A stretch of 7,095 nt of DNA from Flavobacteriaceae bacterium. Its GTDB lineage: Bacteria; Bacteroidota; Bacteroidia; Flavobacteriales; Flavobacteriaceae. Positions 1-6,578 of the stretch are shown here, one piece after another (the first letter of the stretch is position 1; the number at the start of each line of letters is the position of its first letter). The notes under the pieces are model-generated. The model ran no database searches. It worked only from the letters and a program-made list of their open reading frames with translations, and was not told the DNA's origin. The stretch covers positions 1 to 7,095 of the forward strand of contig NZDM01000054.1 in NCBI GenBank assembly GCA_002690085.1, given 5' to 3'. Position numbers and translations under genes: made by a program.

Positions 1-127
1 ATAATTCCAAAAGGTTTGTAAGAAGCTCATTTTGAACTTCATAGGGGTATTTTAAAAACAGATCAATTTGATGAAAACGTTTCTTTAAAAACCAAGATGC
101 AACCGAATTTACTAAAGGGAATGCCAT
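1..127 (-). CDS. GH3-like (auxin-responsive promoter family) protein, N-terminal fragment
   Basis: The minus strand opens with ATG at 127-125 and stays open for 42 codons to the left window edge, so only the N-terminus is present. The peptide begins MAFPLVNSVASWFLKKR and continues with HQIDLFLKYPYEVQNELL, which I recognise as the usual start of bacterial GH3-family proteins in Flavobacteriaceae. GH3 proteins are adenylating acyl-acid amido synthetases in plants; the role of the bacterial versions is not established. The catalytic part lies outside the window, so nothing can be said about its integrity. The gene is divergent from the DUF2797 gene, with a 44-bp gap between the two start codons. 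The call rests on remembered family resemblance over 42 residues only. Confidence 0.7.
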   Translation of the reverse strand, partial: MAFPLVNSVASWFLKKRFHQIDLFLKYPYEVQNELLTNLLEL

Positions 128-148
128 AAAATTAGCTATATTTACAAG

Positions 149-160
149 GTTAAATTTAAC
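149..160. repeat. 12-bp perfect palindrome between divergent starts
   Basis: GTTAAATTTAAC is its own reverse complement and sits in the 44-bp gap between the divergent GH3-like and DUF2797 start codons. Each strand reads TAAATTTA, one mismatch from the Bacteroidota -7 box TAnnTTTG, so it could serve either gene or be an operator. No matching TTTG -33 element was found at 17-23 nt on either strand, and such a short AT-rich palindrome can arise by chance. Confidence 0.35.
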
Positions 161-171
161 AAAAAATCTCT

Positions 172-969
172 ATGCTTTACAAAGGTGTCCTGACAAAAAT
201 GAAAACCGAGCTTTCGACCCCTATAAATTATTTTTTAATTCTTGATGAAGCCTTTATTCAACTCCGTCAATTATTACAAAAAAAGCTAAAATTAAAATTT
301 TTAGGATACCAATGTTTGAATTGTGGTAGTACGGAAGTCACCTTCAGACAAGGATTTTGTAAATCTTGTTTTTTTGAATTGCCACAAACTGCCGACTGGG
401 TCATGTATCCCGAAAAAAGTAAAGCGCATTTAGGGATTGAAGAACGCGATTTAAAATTCGAAAAAAAGGTACAGCTTCAACCTCATATCGTATATTTAGC
501 CAACTCGAGCAATGTAAAGGTAGGAGTGACCCGCAAAACACAATTACCCACACGGTGGATTGATCAAGGTGCCGAAATGGCTTTAGAAATTTTGGAAGTA
601 CCCAACCGTTATTTGGCAGGAGTAGCCGAAGTTGCTCTGAAAAAACACATAAGTGACAAAACAAATTGGCGTGAAATGCTCAAAGGAAAATCCTCTAATG
701 AAGATTTGATGGTTTGGCGTAATCAACTTGAACCTTATTTGCCAGAACAGGTGAAGCCTTATTTTTTGGCGAATAACCAACCGTTGAATTTGTTGTTCCC
801 CGTTGAACAATATCCTGAAAAACCAATTAGTTTGAAACTCACAAAAACACCACAATACGAAGGTGTTCTTGTGGGGATTAAAGGGCAGTACCTTATTTTT
901 GAGGATGATACGGTATTCAATATAAGAAGTAACGAGGGACTCGTGGTTGGGCTTGATGTTTCAACTTAG
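172..969 (+). CDS. DUF2797 family protein with N-terminal zinc ribbon
   Basis: This complete 265-residue protein matches the DUF2797 family common in Bacteroidota; its biochemical function is not known. A four-cysteine cluster (C48-x2-C51 and C63-x2-C66) is a probable zinc ribbon and is followed by the family block KSKAHLGIEERDL. The central block around residues 105-165 reads HIVYLANSSNVKVGVTRK, then a TRWIDQGA motif, then an AEVALKKHI helix. Its order (Tyr, Lys-x-Gly, Arg, Glu) resembles a divergent GIY-YIG core, which is my inference. The ATG at 172 is preferred over the one at 199 because the LYKGVLTKM stretch belongs to the family. No signal peptide or membrane segment is visible, so it is probably cytoplasmic. 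Its stop overlaps that of the convergent yhhQ gene by 4 bp. The family call is strong; the function is open. Confidence 0.9.
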   Translation: MLYKGVLTKMKTELSTPINYFLILDEAFIQLRQLLQKKLKLKFLGYQCLNCGSTEVTFRQGFCKSCFFELPQTADWVMYPEKSKAHLGIEERDLKFEKKVQLQPHIVYLANSSNVKVGVTRKTQLPTRWIDQGAEMALEILEVPNRYLAGVAEVALKKHISDKTNWREMLKGKSSNEDLMVWRNQLEPYLPEQVKPYFLANNQPLNLLFPVEQYPEKPISLKLTKTPQYEGVLVGIKGQYLIFEDDTVFNIRSNEGLVVGLDVST

Positions 970-1670
970 TCCAAATCAATTTCTTGATTTACGTTTAATT
1001 CAAAGCGCTTTCTAAACCAATAAACACTTATATACAAAAATGGAGTGTCGAGTGCAGCTATTAGGACTTTAAATAAAAATCCTGCAAGCAACAATCCGCT
1101 AAATAAGCTCCAATCGATTTCTCCAAATGAACAAAGCAACAACAATACTGTTGTCGTATCGATAAATTGCGATAAAAAGGTAGAACAATTGTTGCGTAGC
1201 CAAAGCTGTTTTCCTTTGGTTAGGCGTTTCCAAAAGTGATAAATTTGGATATCCACAAATTGTGCAAACAAATAGGCCAACATACTGGCCAAAACGGCAA
1301 TCACAGTACTCCCAAAAACTGTTGAAAATAATTCATCAGAAACCGGCGACCAATCAGTAGCTGGTGCTGAATTGGCAATATAAATAATACCCATAGCAAA
1401 AAATGAAGCAAAAATTCCACCTACAACCACCTCGTTGGCTTTCTTCTTTCCATAAATCTCACTAACCAAATCGGTAATCAAAAAAGTAATCGGATAAGGT
1501 AGAATACCTACAGAAATCTCAAATAATTTTACCCCAAAAATAGAAACATCGAAAGGGTAATAATAAAAGAATTTTTTAAAAATTAGATTGGATACGACCA
1601 ATGACGTGATGAATAAAATTCCTAAAATTAGATATAGGCGTCGCGCTAAAGCTTTGTCTTTCAATGTCAT
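966..1670 (-). CDS. yhhQ: queuosine precursor transporter (YhhQ/QPTR, Vut_1 family)
   Basis: This is a 234-residue inner-membrane protein of the YhhQ family, which imports queuosine precursors (preQ0/preQ1) for modification of tRNAs with GUN anticodons. The signature LPYPITFLITDLVSEIYGKK at residues 57-76 is the family hallmark, with acidic D67 and E71 inside a hydrophobic context. Hydrophobic stretches at about 12-31, 50-68, 81-100, 118-140, 165-183 and 187-215 suggest six or so membrane segments, and the length is normal for the family. The ATG at 1670 gives the expected basic N-terminus before the first helix. The gene is divergent from folK (68-bp gap) and convergent with DUF2797. No queuosine-synthesis gene or preQ1 riboswitch is visible here, so the substrate is inferred from the family alone. 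Confidence 0.93.
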   Translation of the reverse strand: MTLKDKALARRLYLILGILFITSLVVSNLIFKKFFYYYPFDVSIFGVKLFEISVGILPYPITFLITDLVSEIYGKKKANEVVVGGIFASFFAMGIIYIANSAPATDWSPVSDELFSTVFGSTVIAVLASMLAYLFAQFVDIQIYHFWKRLTKGKQLWLRNNCSTFLSQFIDTTTVLLLLCSFGEIDWSLFSGLLLAGFLFKVLIAALDTPFLYISVYWFRKRFELNVNQEIDLD

Positions 1671-1738
1671 TGGTTGTCGATAAATACTTTAGTAAAGATA
1701 TAATATTAATTTTTCTTTTACTTAAATTGCTGTTTCTT

Positions 1739-2866
1739 ATGAGTTTACAAAAGCGCATATTTATTGGCTTAGGCAGTAACTTGGGGAATCGACTTTCGTA
1801 CCTTCAATTGGCAGTTGATAATATTCATTATCAAGTGGGCAGTATTTTGAAAATATCAAGTTGTTTTGAAACTCCAGCTATAGGTTTTGAGGGCGATCCT
1901 TTTTTGAATGCTTGTATTGAAGTGCGTACTTCTTTGTCAGCGCAATTAGTGCTTTCAAAATTACTTCTAATTGAGGAAATCCATGGGCGTAAACGATTTG
2001 ATGACGGTCAGTATCATAGTCGAACAATAGACTTAGATATTCTGTTTTTTGAAGACGAAATTATTGAGAATGAACTTCTTAGTGTACCGCATCCACGATT
2101 AGAACAACGGCTTTTTGTATTGCATCCCATGGTTGAAATTGCCCCTGATTTTGTACACGTAAAATTGAAGAAAACGATATCAAAATTGGCAGAAGATTGT
2201 ACTTACCAAAGTCCTATTTCAAAACACCAAGGGAGGCTCAGGAACCCCCTGCAAACGTTTGATTTTTCGAACTATAATTTTATTGCTATTGAAGGTAATA
2301 TTGGTGCTGGAAAAACAAGTTTGACCCATATGATGGCCGAGGACTTTAATGCAAAATCCATTTTTGAACGTTTTGCCGATAATCCATTTTTACCTAAGTT
2401 TTATGAAGATGCCGAACGCTATGCTTTCACTTTGGAAATGTCTTTTTTGGCTGATCGTTACCAGCAAATTTCAGATGATTTAGCTCAATTGGATTTATTT
2501 AAAGATTTTATCATTGCCGATTATGACGTTTTTAAATCATTAATTTTTTCAAAAATAACCTTGCCTAAGGACGAATTTTTACTCTACAGAAAATTATTTT
2601 TTCAGGTCTACAAAGATTTTAAACGTCCTGACTTGTATGTTTATTTGAACCAGGACATAGAGAAATTACAGCAAAATATCAAAAAGCGTGGGCGTAAATA
2701 TGAAAAAAATTTAACGTTAGAATATTTAGATAAAATCCATACGGGTTATTTGGAGTTTATAAAAAATAACCCACAGTCCAAAGTCAAAATCATTGATATT
2801 TCAGCTCGTGATTTTGTGGATAACCGCCATGACTATTTATGGTTACTCGAGAAAATTCAAGATTGA
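1739..2866 (+). CDS. folK: fusion of HPPK (FolK) with a deoxynucleoside kinase
   Basis: Two enzymes are fused in one 375-residue chain. Residues 1-160 are 6-hydroxymethyl-7,8-dihydropterin pyrophosphokinase of folate synthesis: it has FIGLGSNLGNR near the start, SRTIDLDILFF with the metal-binding pair D98 and D100, and VPHPRLEQRLFVLHP. Residues 178-375 are a deoxynucleoside kinase: it has the P-loop EGNIGAGKT (185-193), E210 in the substrate region, ADY (260-262) where relatives carry the DRS-like motif, and an arginine-rich lid KKRGRKYE (315-322). A linker of roughly 20 residues joins them. I start at 1739 rather than the in-frame ATG at 1664, because the 25 extra residues match neither domain and would overlap the divergent yhhQ start. 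This fusion is a known Bacteroidota arrangement. The 3' end overlaps the convergent methyltransferase gene by 10 bp. Confidence 0.93.
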   Translation: MSLQKRIFIGLGSNLGNRLSYLQLAVDNIHYQVGSILKISSCFETPAIGFEGDPFLNACIEVRTSLSAQLVLSKLLLIEEIHGRKRFDDGQYHSRTIDLDILFFEDEIIENELLSVPHPRLEQRLFVLHPMVEIAPDFVHVKLKKTISKLAEDCTYQSPISKHQGRLRNPLQTFDFSNYNFIAIEGNIGAGKTSLTHMMAEDFNAKSIFERFADNPFLPKFYEDAERYAFTLEMSFLADRYQQISDDLAQLDLFKDFIIADYDVFKSLIFSKITLPKDEFLLYRKLFFQVYKDFKRPDLYVYLNQDIEKLQQNIKKRGRKYEKNLTLEYLDKIHTGYLEFIKNNPQSKVKIIDISARDFVDNRHDYLWLLEKIQD

Positions 2867-3390
2867 TTTATCTTGGAAAACAAATCCCAAAGCACTATAC
2901 CACAACTCACAGCAATATTTAACGAATGTTTAGTGCCAAATTGTGGGATTTCAATCACACCATCACACTGATTTATAACATCTTGTTTCACACCTTTCAC
3001 CTCGTGCCCGAGCACCACGGCGTAAGTTGTGTTTTTTTGTGGGCTGAAATCATGAAGCATTTGTGCGTTTTCGGTCTGTTCAATAGCCACCACTTTTACG
3101 TTCTGTTTTTGAAGATTTTTTACCACCTCAAAAGTATTTCTTTCATAAGACCAATCCACAGCATCTGTACTTCCTAGAGCTGTTTTTTGAATGTCTTTAT
3201 GTGGTGGTGTGGCCGTAATGCCACAGAGATAAATATGGGCAATACGAAAAGCGTCAGCCGTTCTAAACACACTTCCAATATTATTCAAACTACGTACATT
3301 GTCTAGAATTACAATTAGTGGTGTTTTTTTGATGCTTTTGAAAGCGTCTAAACTTAATCGGTTCAATTCGCTATTTTTCAATTTTCGCAT
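2857..3390 (-). CDS. SpoU/TrmH-family RNA 2'-O-methyltransferase
   Basis: This 177-residue, probably cytoplasmic SPOUT enzyme transfers a methyl group from S-adenosylmethionine to a ribose 2'-OH in tRNA or rRNA. All three SpoU motifs are present: motif 1 NNIGSVFRTADAF (36-48, with N37 and catalytic R43), motif 2 VLGHEVKGV (126-134) and motif 3 IPQFGTKHSLNIAVSCGIVL (148-167), which forms the trefoil-knot cofactor site. The N-terminal extension before the catalytic domain is only about 23 residues and there is no L30e-like substrate domain, so it resembles compact TrmH/TrmL-type enzymes rather than RlmB. Target RNA and position cannot be read from the sequence, so no symbol is given. It is divergent from mutS (100-bp gap) and its stop overlaps the folK fusion gene by 10 bp. 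Confidence 0.92.
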   Translation of the reverse strand: MRKLKNSELNRLSLDAFKSIKKTPLIVILDNVRSLNNIGSVFRTADAFRIAHIYLCGITATPPHKDIQKTALGSTDAVDWSYERNTFEVVKNLQKQNVKVVAIEQTENAQMLHDFSPQKNTTYAVVLGHEVKGVKQDVINQCDGVIEIPQFGTKHSLNIAVSCGIVLWDLFSKINQS

Positions 3391-3490
3391 GGGTGGAATT
3401 CTCAGTTTTTAGGTTTTAAAAACACATTAAAATTAGTTACATTAGCATCTTTATGCACACACAAAAATACACTTTTAAAATATAGATTCA

Positions 3491-6094
3491 TTGGCCAAAA
3501 AAGTAAAAAAGGAAACGCCCCTAATGAAACAGTACAATGCCATTAAGGTAAAGTACCCCGATGCGCTGTTGTTGTTTCGTGTGGGTGATTTCTATGAAAC
3601 TTTTGGGAGTGATGCTATAAAGGCGGCTAAAATATTGGATATTATTTTGACCAAACGTGGCGCTGGGAGTCAAAGCGAAACAGAACTTGCAGGATTCCCT
3701 TACCACTCTTTGAATACGTATTTACCGAAACTGGTCAAAGCTGGAGAGCGTGTTGCTATTTGTGATCAGTTGGAAGATCCAAAAAAGACTAAAAAAATTG
3801 TCAAGCGGGGTGTCACAGAACTCATCACACCAGGTGTATCGTTTAATGATGATGTTTTAAGCTCAAAAACTAACAATTTTTTGGCTGCTGTTTACTTTGG
3901 TAAGTCTATTGGGATCTCGTTTTTGGATGTATCCACAGGCGAGTTTTTGACTGCTCAGGGAAGTGCGTCGTATATTGCAAAATTACTTCAGAATTTTAAT
4001 CCCAGTGAAGTCCTCATCGAAAAACAGAAAAGAACACGATTTTCAAAAACTTTTGGTGATGATTTTAATGTTTTTTATTTGGAGGACTGGGTGTTTCAAG
4101 AAGATTATGCCAACGAGTCATTGTGTAAACATTTTCAAACCAAAACTTTGAAAGGATATGGAGTTAATGAGCTACTGAATGGCGTAATTTCATCTGGAGC
4201 TATTCTACATTATTTGGGTGAGACACAGCACCATAAACTACAGCATATTACCTCGATAGAGCGTATTTTGGAAGGAGATTTTGTTTGGATGGATAAATTT
4301 ACTATAAGCAATTTGGAACTCTACCATTCTACAAATCACAATGCAGTCACGCTAATTCAAATTATCGATAAAACCTTGTCTCCAATGGGTGGCCGATTGT
4401 TGAAACGCTGGTTAGCTCTGCCGTTAAAATCTATTGATAAAATTAAAGAACGTCACGAAGTTGTTCAGTTTTTTTATGAAAATGAGGCAGAACTTCAACA
4501 GTTGCAGTCCAATGTCAAAAGGATTGGTGATTTAGAGCGTTTGATTTCTAAGGTTGCCACGGGCAAAGTTAACCCCCGTGAAGTTATTCAATTAAAAAAC
4601 TCGTTGACGCAAATCATACCCATAAAAACACGTGCGTTGGAGAGTGGTCATTCGACATTAGTTGCTTTAGGGAAGCAGATTCATGATTGTCAGGACCTAA
4701 GAGAGAAAATTTCAAGTACTTTAAACGAAGAAGCACCAGTTAATATTCTTAAAGGAAATACCATTGCATCATCTGCATCAGAAGAATTAGAAGCATTGCG
4801 CGCTATTGCATTTTCCGGGAAAGATTATTTGGATCAAATATTGGTACGCGAGAGTGAAGCGACTGGAATACCTTCTTTAAAAATTGCTTCCAATAACGTT
4901 TTTGGATACTACATTGAAGTGCGCAACACACACAAAGAAAAAGTGCCGGAGCACTGGATTCGTAAACAAACATTGGTCAATGCAGAACGTTATATTACTG
5001 AGGAATTAAAAGAATATGAACAAAAAATATTAGGTGCTGAGGATCAAATTTTGGCTATTGAGCAACGTATATTTTCAGAGTTAATCAGTTGGATGCATGG
5101 GCATATCAAGACGGTACAACAGAACGCACATTTGGTCGCTCGATTGGACTGTTTAAGTGCTTTTGCACATTTGGCAAAAAAAAATCAATATACTCAACCT
5201 GAACTTGACTATTCTTTTGATTTAGATATCAAAAATGGTCGTCATCCTGTAATTGAACAACAACTGCCTTTGGGTGAAACTTATGTTGCCAATGACGTTT
5301 TTTTGGATCGAGAAACCCAACAAATCATCATGATTACAGGGCCTAATATGTCAGGTAAATCTGCCATTTTACGCCAAACTGCTTTAATTGTTTTGTTGGC
5401 GCAAATAGGTAGTTTTATACCTGCAGAACATGCAAGAATTGGTGTGGTAGACAAACTTTTTACCCGAGTAGGTGCCAGTGATAATATTTCTATGGGGGAG
5501 TCTACTTTTATGGTTGAAATGAATGAAACGGCTTCAATTTTAAATAATATTTCAGAGCGAAGTTTAGTGTTGTTGGACGAAATTGGAAGAGGGACAAGTA
5601 CTTACGATGGGATTTCTATTGCTTGGGCCATAAGTGAATATTTACATGAGCATCCTTATCATTGTAAAACATTATTTGCCACACATTATCATGAATTAAA
5701 TAAAATGACTGAATCATTCAATAGGATTAAAAATTACAATGTTGCAGTTAAGGAAATGAAAAATAAGGTATTATTTTTAAGAACTTTAATCCCTGGCGGC
5801 AGTCAGCACAGTTTTGGAATTCATGTGGCTAAGATGGCAGGTATGCCAGAATCTGTATTAACACGTTCCAAAAAGATGTTAAAACAATTAGAAAAATCTC
5901 ACTCCGTTGAAGAGCTTACAGAAAAAGTTAAAGGTTTAAGTGATGAAATGCAATTAAGTTTTTTTAACCTCGATGACCCCTTGCTTGAGGACCTTAAATC
6001 AGATATTTTAGATTTAGATATTGATCGATTGACACCAGTTGAAGCGCTAATGAAATTAAATGAAATTAAACGATTACTTTCTAAGAACAAATAA
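3491..6094 (+). CDS. mutS: DNA mismatch repair ATPase MutS
   Basis: This complete 867-residue MutS recognises base mismatches and small loops and starts repair with MutL. The mismatch-contacting Phe-x-Glu lies in VGDFYETFG (F34, E36). The C-terminal ABC-type ATPase has Walker A GPNMSGKS (617-624), Walker B LVLLDE ending at D696-E697, the signature GRGTSTYDG and the switch motif LFATHYHEL. QLSFF at 821-825 fits a beta-clamp-binding pentapeptide of the Qxx-hydrophobic-aromatic type. The TTG start at 3491 keeps the conserved ETPLMKQY block; the next ATG in frame (3524) would cut into it. No Shine-Dalgarno is seen, as is usual in this phylum. Position 5176-5184 is a run of nine A within the reading frame. 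The tRNA promoter begins 19 bp past the stop and no clear terminator separates them. Confidence 0.97.
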   Translation: MAKKVKKETPLMKQYNAIKVKYPDALLLFRVGDFYETFGSDAIKAAKILDIILTKRGAGSQSETELAGFPYHSLNTYLPKLVKAGERVAICDQLEDPKKTKKIVKRGVTELITPGVSFNDDVLSSKTNNFLAAVYFGKSIGISFLDVSTGEFLTAQGSASYIAKLLQNFNPSEVLIEKQKRTRFSKTFGDDFNVFYLEDWVFQEDYANESLCKHFQTKTLKGYGVNELLNGVISSGAILHYLGETQHHKLQHITSIERILEGDFVWMDKFTISNLELYHSTNHNAVTLIQIIDKTLSPMGGRLLKRWLALPLKSIDKIKERHEVVQFFYENEAELQQLQSNVKRIGDLERLISKVATGKVNPREVIQLKNSLTQIIPIKTRALESGHSTLVALGKQIHDCQDLREKISSTLNEEAPVNILKGNTIASSASEELEALRAIAFSGKDYLDQILVRESEATGIPSLKIASNNVFGYYIEVRNTHKEKVPEHWIRKQTLVNAERYITEELKEYEQKILGAEDQILAIEQRIFSELISWMHGHIKTVQQNAHLVARLDCLSAFAHLAKKNQYTQPELDYSFDLDIKNGRHPVIEQQLPLGETYVANDVFLDRETQQIIMITGPNMSGKSAILRQTALIVLLAQIGSFIPAEHARIGVVDKLFTRVGASDNISMGESTFMVEMNETASILNNISERSLVLLDEIGRGTSTYDGISIAWAISEYLHEHPYHCKTLFATHYHELNKMTESFNRIKNYNVAVKEMKNKVLFLRTLIPGGSQHSFGIHVAKMAGMPESVLTRSKKMLKQLEKSHSVEELTEKVKGLSDEMQLSFFNLDDPLLEDLKSDILDLDIDRLTPVEALMKLNEIKRLLSKNK

Positions 6095-6113
6095 AGATAA
6101 AGTTATAAAAAGC

Positions 6114-6143
6114 TTTGCTATTATAAGAAATATATTAAATTTG
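6114..6143 (+). promoter_or_regulatory. Bacteroidota-type promoter for the tRNA pair
   Basis: TTTG at 6114-6117 is followed, after an 18-nt spacer, by TAAATTTG at 6136-6143. This is a full match to the Bacteroidota housekeeping consensus (TTTG, 17-23 nt, TAnnTTTG). Transcription should begin around 6150, leaving a leader of roughly 30 nt before tRNA-Gly. It is the only promoter in the window with both boxes intact at correct spacing, consistent with strong expression of stable RNA. Confidence 0.85.
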
Positions 6144-6181
6144 CAACCTTATTTGCAGTTCAAAGAAAACGTTTTTAAATT

Positions 6182-6253
6182 GCGAAAGTAGCTCAGGGGT
6201 AGAGCATCACCTTGCCAAGGTGAGGGTCGCGGGTTCAAATCCCGTCTTTCGCT
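6182..6253 (+). tRNA. tRNA-Gly (anticodon GCC)
   Basis: A full cloverleaf can be folded by hand. The acceptor stem GCGAAAG (6182-6188) pairs with CTTTCGC (6246-6252), with discriminator T6253. The anticodon arm is TCACC-TTGCCAA-GGTGA, with GCC at 6214-6216. The T arm is GCGGG-TTCAAAT-CCCGT, closed by one G-U pair. It decodes GGC and GGU. The 3' CCA is not encoded (CAT follows), so CCA must be added enzymatically. It is the first gene of the two-tRNA transcript, with a 15-nt gap to tRNA-Leu. Confidence 0.97.
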
Positions 6254-6268
6254 CATAAAAGTACAATT

Positions 6269-6353
6269 GCTGAAGTGGTGGAATTGGTAGACACGTTGGA
6301 CTTAAAATCCAATGGCCATTATGGCCGTGCGGGTTCAAGTCCCGCCTTCAGTA
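6269..6353 (+). tRNA. tRNA-Leu (anticodon UAA)
   Basis: This is a class II tRNA with a long variable arm. The acceptor stem GCTGAAG (6269-6275) pairs with CTTCAGT (6346-6352), the outermost pair being G-U, and discriminator A73 is at 6353, as leucyl-tRNA synthetase expects. The anticodon loop is CTTAAAA between TTGGA and TCCAA, giving TAA at 6303-6305. The variable arm is a GGCC/GGCC hairpin (about 6314-6326). The T arm is GCGGG-TTCAAGT-CCCGC. It reads UUA (and UUG by wobble), a heavily used leucine codon in AT-rich genomes. CCA is not encoded. It shares a transcript with tRNA-Gly and ends 6 nt before the terminator stem. Confidence 0.97.
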
Positions 6354-6359
6354 CACTCC

Positions 6360-6402
6360 GGGATAAATCTTCTTTTTTAGATTTATCCCTTTTTTATTTT
6401 TT
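6360..6402 (+). terminator. Rho-independent terminator of the tRNA operon
   Basis: GGGATAAATCT (6360-6370) pairs perfectly over 11 bp with AGATTTATCCC (6379-6389) around an 8-nt T-rich loop. The stem is followed by TTTTTTATTTTTT (6390-6402). This is a strong intrinsic terminator placed directly after tRNA-Leu. The opposite strand carries no long T tract after the stem, so it acts chiefly on plus-strand transcripts. Confidence 0.93.
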
Positions 6403-6426
6403 CGATTTACGCTGTTAAAACGGGCT

Positions 6427-6440
6427 ATTTTGTGCAAAAT
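6427..6440. repeat. short inverted repeat ATTTTG-TG-CAAAAT
   Basis: Six-base arms separated by two bases lie just beyond the tRNA terminator. With a 2-nt centre it cannot make a stable RNA hairpin and would be a protein-binding dyad if functional. No gene start is close enough to give it a role, and chance is a fair explanation in AT-rich DNA. Confidence 0.35.
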
Positions 6441-6470
6441 GGGGTTAATATCAGCGGTTCGAACTTTTTT

Positions 6471-6491
6471 ATTTTCAAATTGAAAATTTTC
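6471..6491. repeat. overlapping AT-rich palindromes
   Basis: ATTTTCAA-A-TTGAAAAT (6471-6487) is an 8-bp inverted repeat around one base, and it overlaps the 10-bp perfect palindrome GAAAATTTTC (6482-6491). They abut the point where the truncated signal-peptide reading frame at 6490-6534 ends. Such dyads may be an old operator, the edge of a deletion, or chance. Confidence 0.4.
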
Positions 6492-6534
6492 ATGATAAAA
6501 ATGCTATACCTATTATTAGAATTATTTTCTTCAT
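6490..6534 (-). pseudogene. orphan signal-peptide-like gene start, truncated
   Basis: On the minus strand ATG at 6534-6532 opens a 14-codon frame, MKKIILIIGIAFLS, followed by TGA. Two lysines and a run of aliphatic residues are typical of the n- and h-regions of a Sec signal peptide, but the frame ends before any cleavage site or mature protein. It lies 44 bp downstream, on the same strand, of the stop of the barrel remnant, which is normal spacing for a following gene. I infer the 5' stub of a gene encoding an exported protein, with the rest deleted around 6490. No recognisable continuation is seen in other frames. At 14 codons, chance cannot be excluded. Confidence 0.4.
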
Positions 6535-6578
6535 TTTATTGATTAAATTATTTATAGCATATACATTGTTGTAAGCAG

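Noticed and set aside
1045..1239. Open frame opposite yhhQ
   Set aside because: It lies entirely inside the well-supported transporter gene on the other strand and resembles nothing known.
1674..1704. Sigma70-like TTGTCG / TATAAT pair before folK
   Set aside because: The spacer is 19 nt, and this phylum uses a different consensus; TATAAT arises easily in such AT-rich DNA.
1693..1726. Minus-strand TATCTTTA with TTTA 22 nt upstream as a yhhQ promoter
   Set aside because: Each box has a mismatch; plausible but not supportable.
1664..1738. Extra 25 N-terminal codons before FolK from an in-frame ATG at 1664
   Set aside because: The added residues match no part of HPPK and would overlap the divergent yhhQ start; the ATG at 1739 gives the normal family N-terminus.
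2926..3177. Open frame opposite the SpoU methyltransferase
   Set aside because: It is fully contained in the methyltransferase gene, which has all three family motifs.
3446..3453. CATCTTTA as a -7 box for mutS
   Set aside because: Two mismatches to TAnnTTTG and no -33 element at correct spacing.
3462..3469. TATTTTTG on the minus strand as a -7 box for the methyltransferase gene
   Set aside because: The box itself is perfect, but the nearest TTTG is 26 nt upstream, outside the 17-23 nt range, so the call is too weak to list.
6101..6127. Possible terminator after mutS around the repeated TTATAA
   Set aside because: The stem is short and interrupted, and there is no T tract.
6454..6463. GCGGTTCGAA as a duplicated tRNA T-loop marking an attachment site
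   Set aside because: Only a few bases match the T arm of the adjacent tRNA-Leu, and no longer direct repeat of the tRNA 3' end was found; no integrase is present.
6425..6493. 22-codon minus-strand frame starting MKIFNLKIKK after the signal-peptide stub
   Set aside because: It resembles no known protein and does not plausibly continue a signal peptide.
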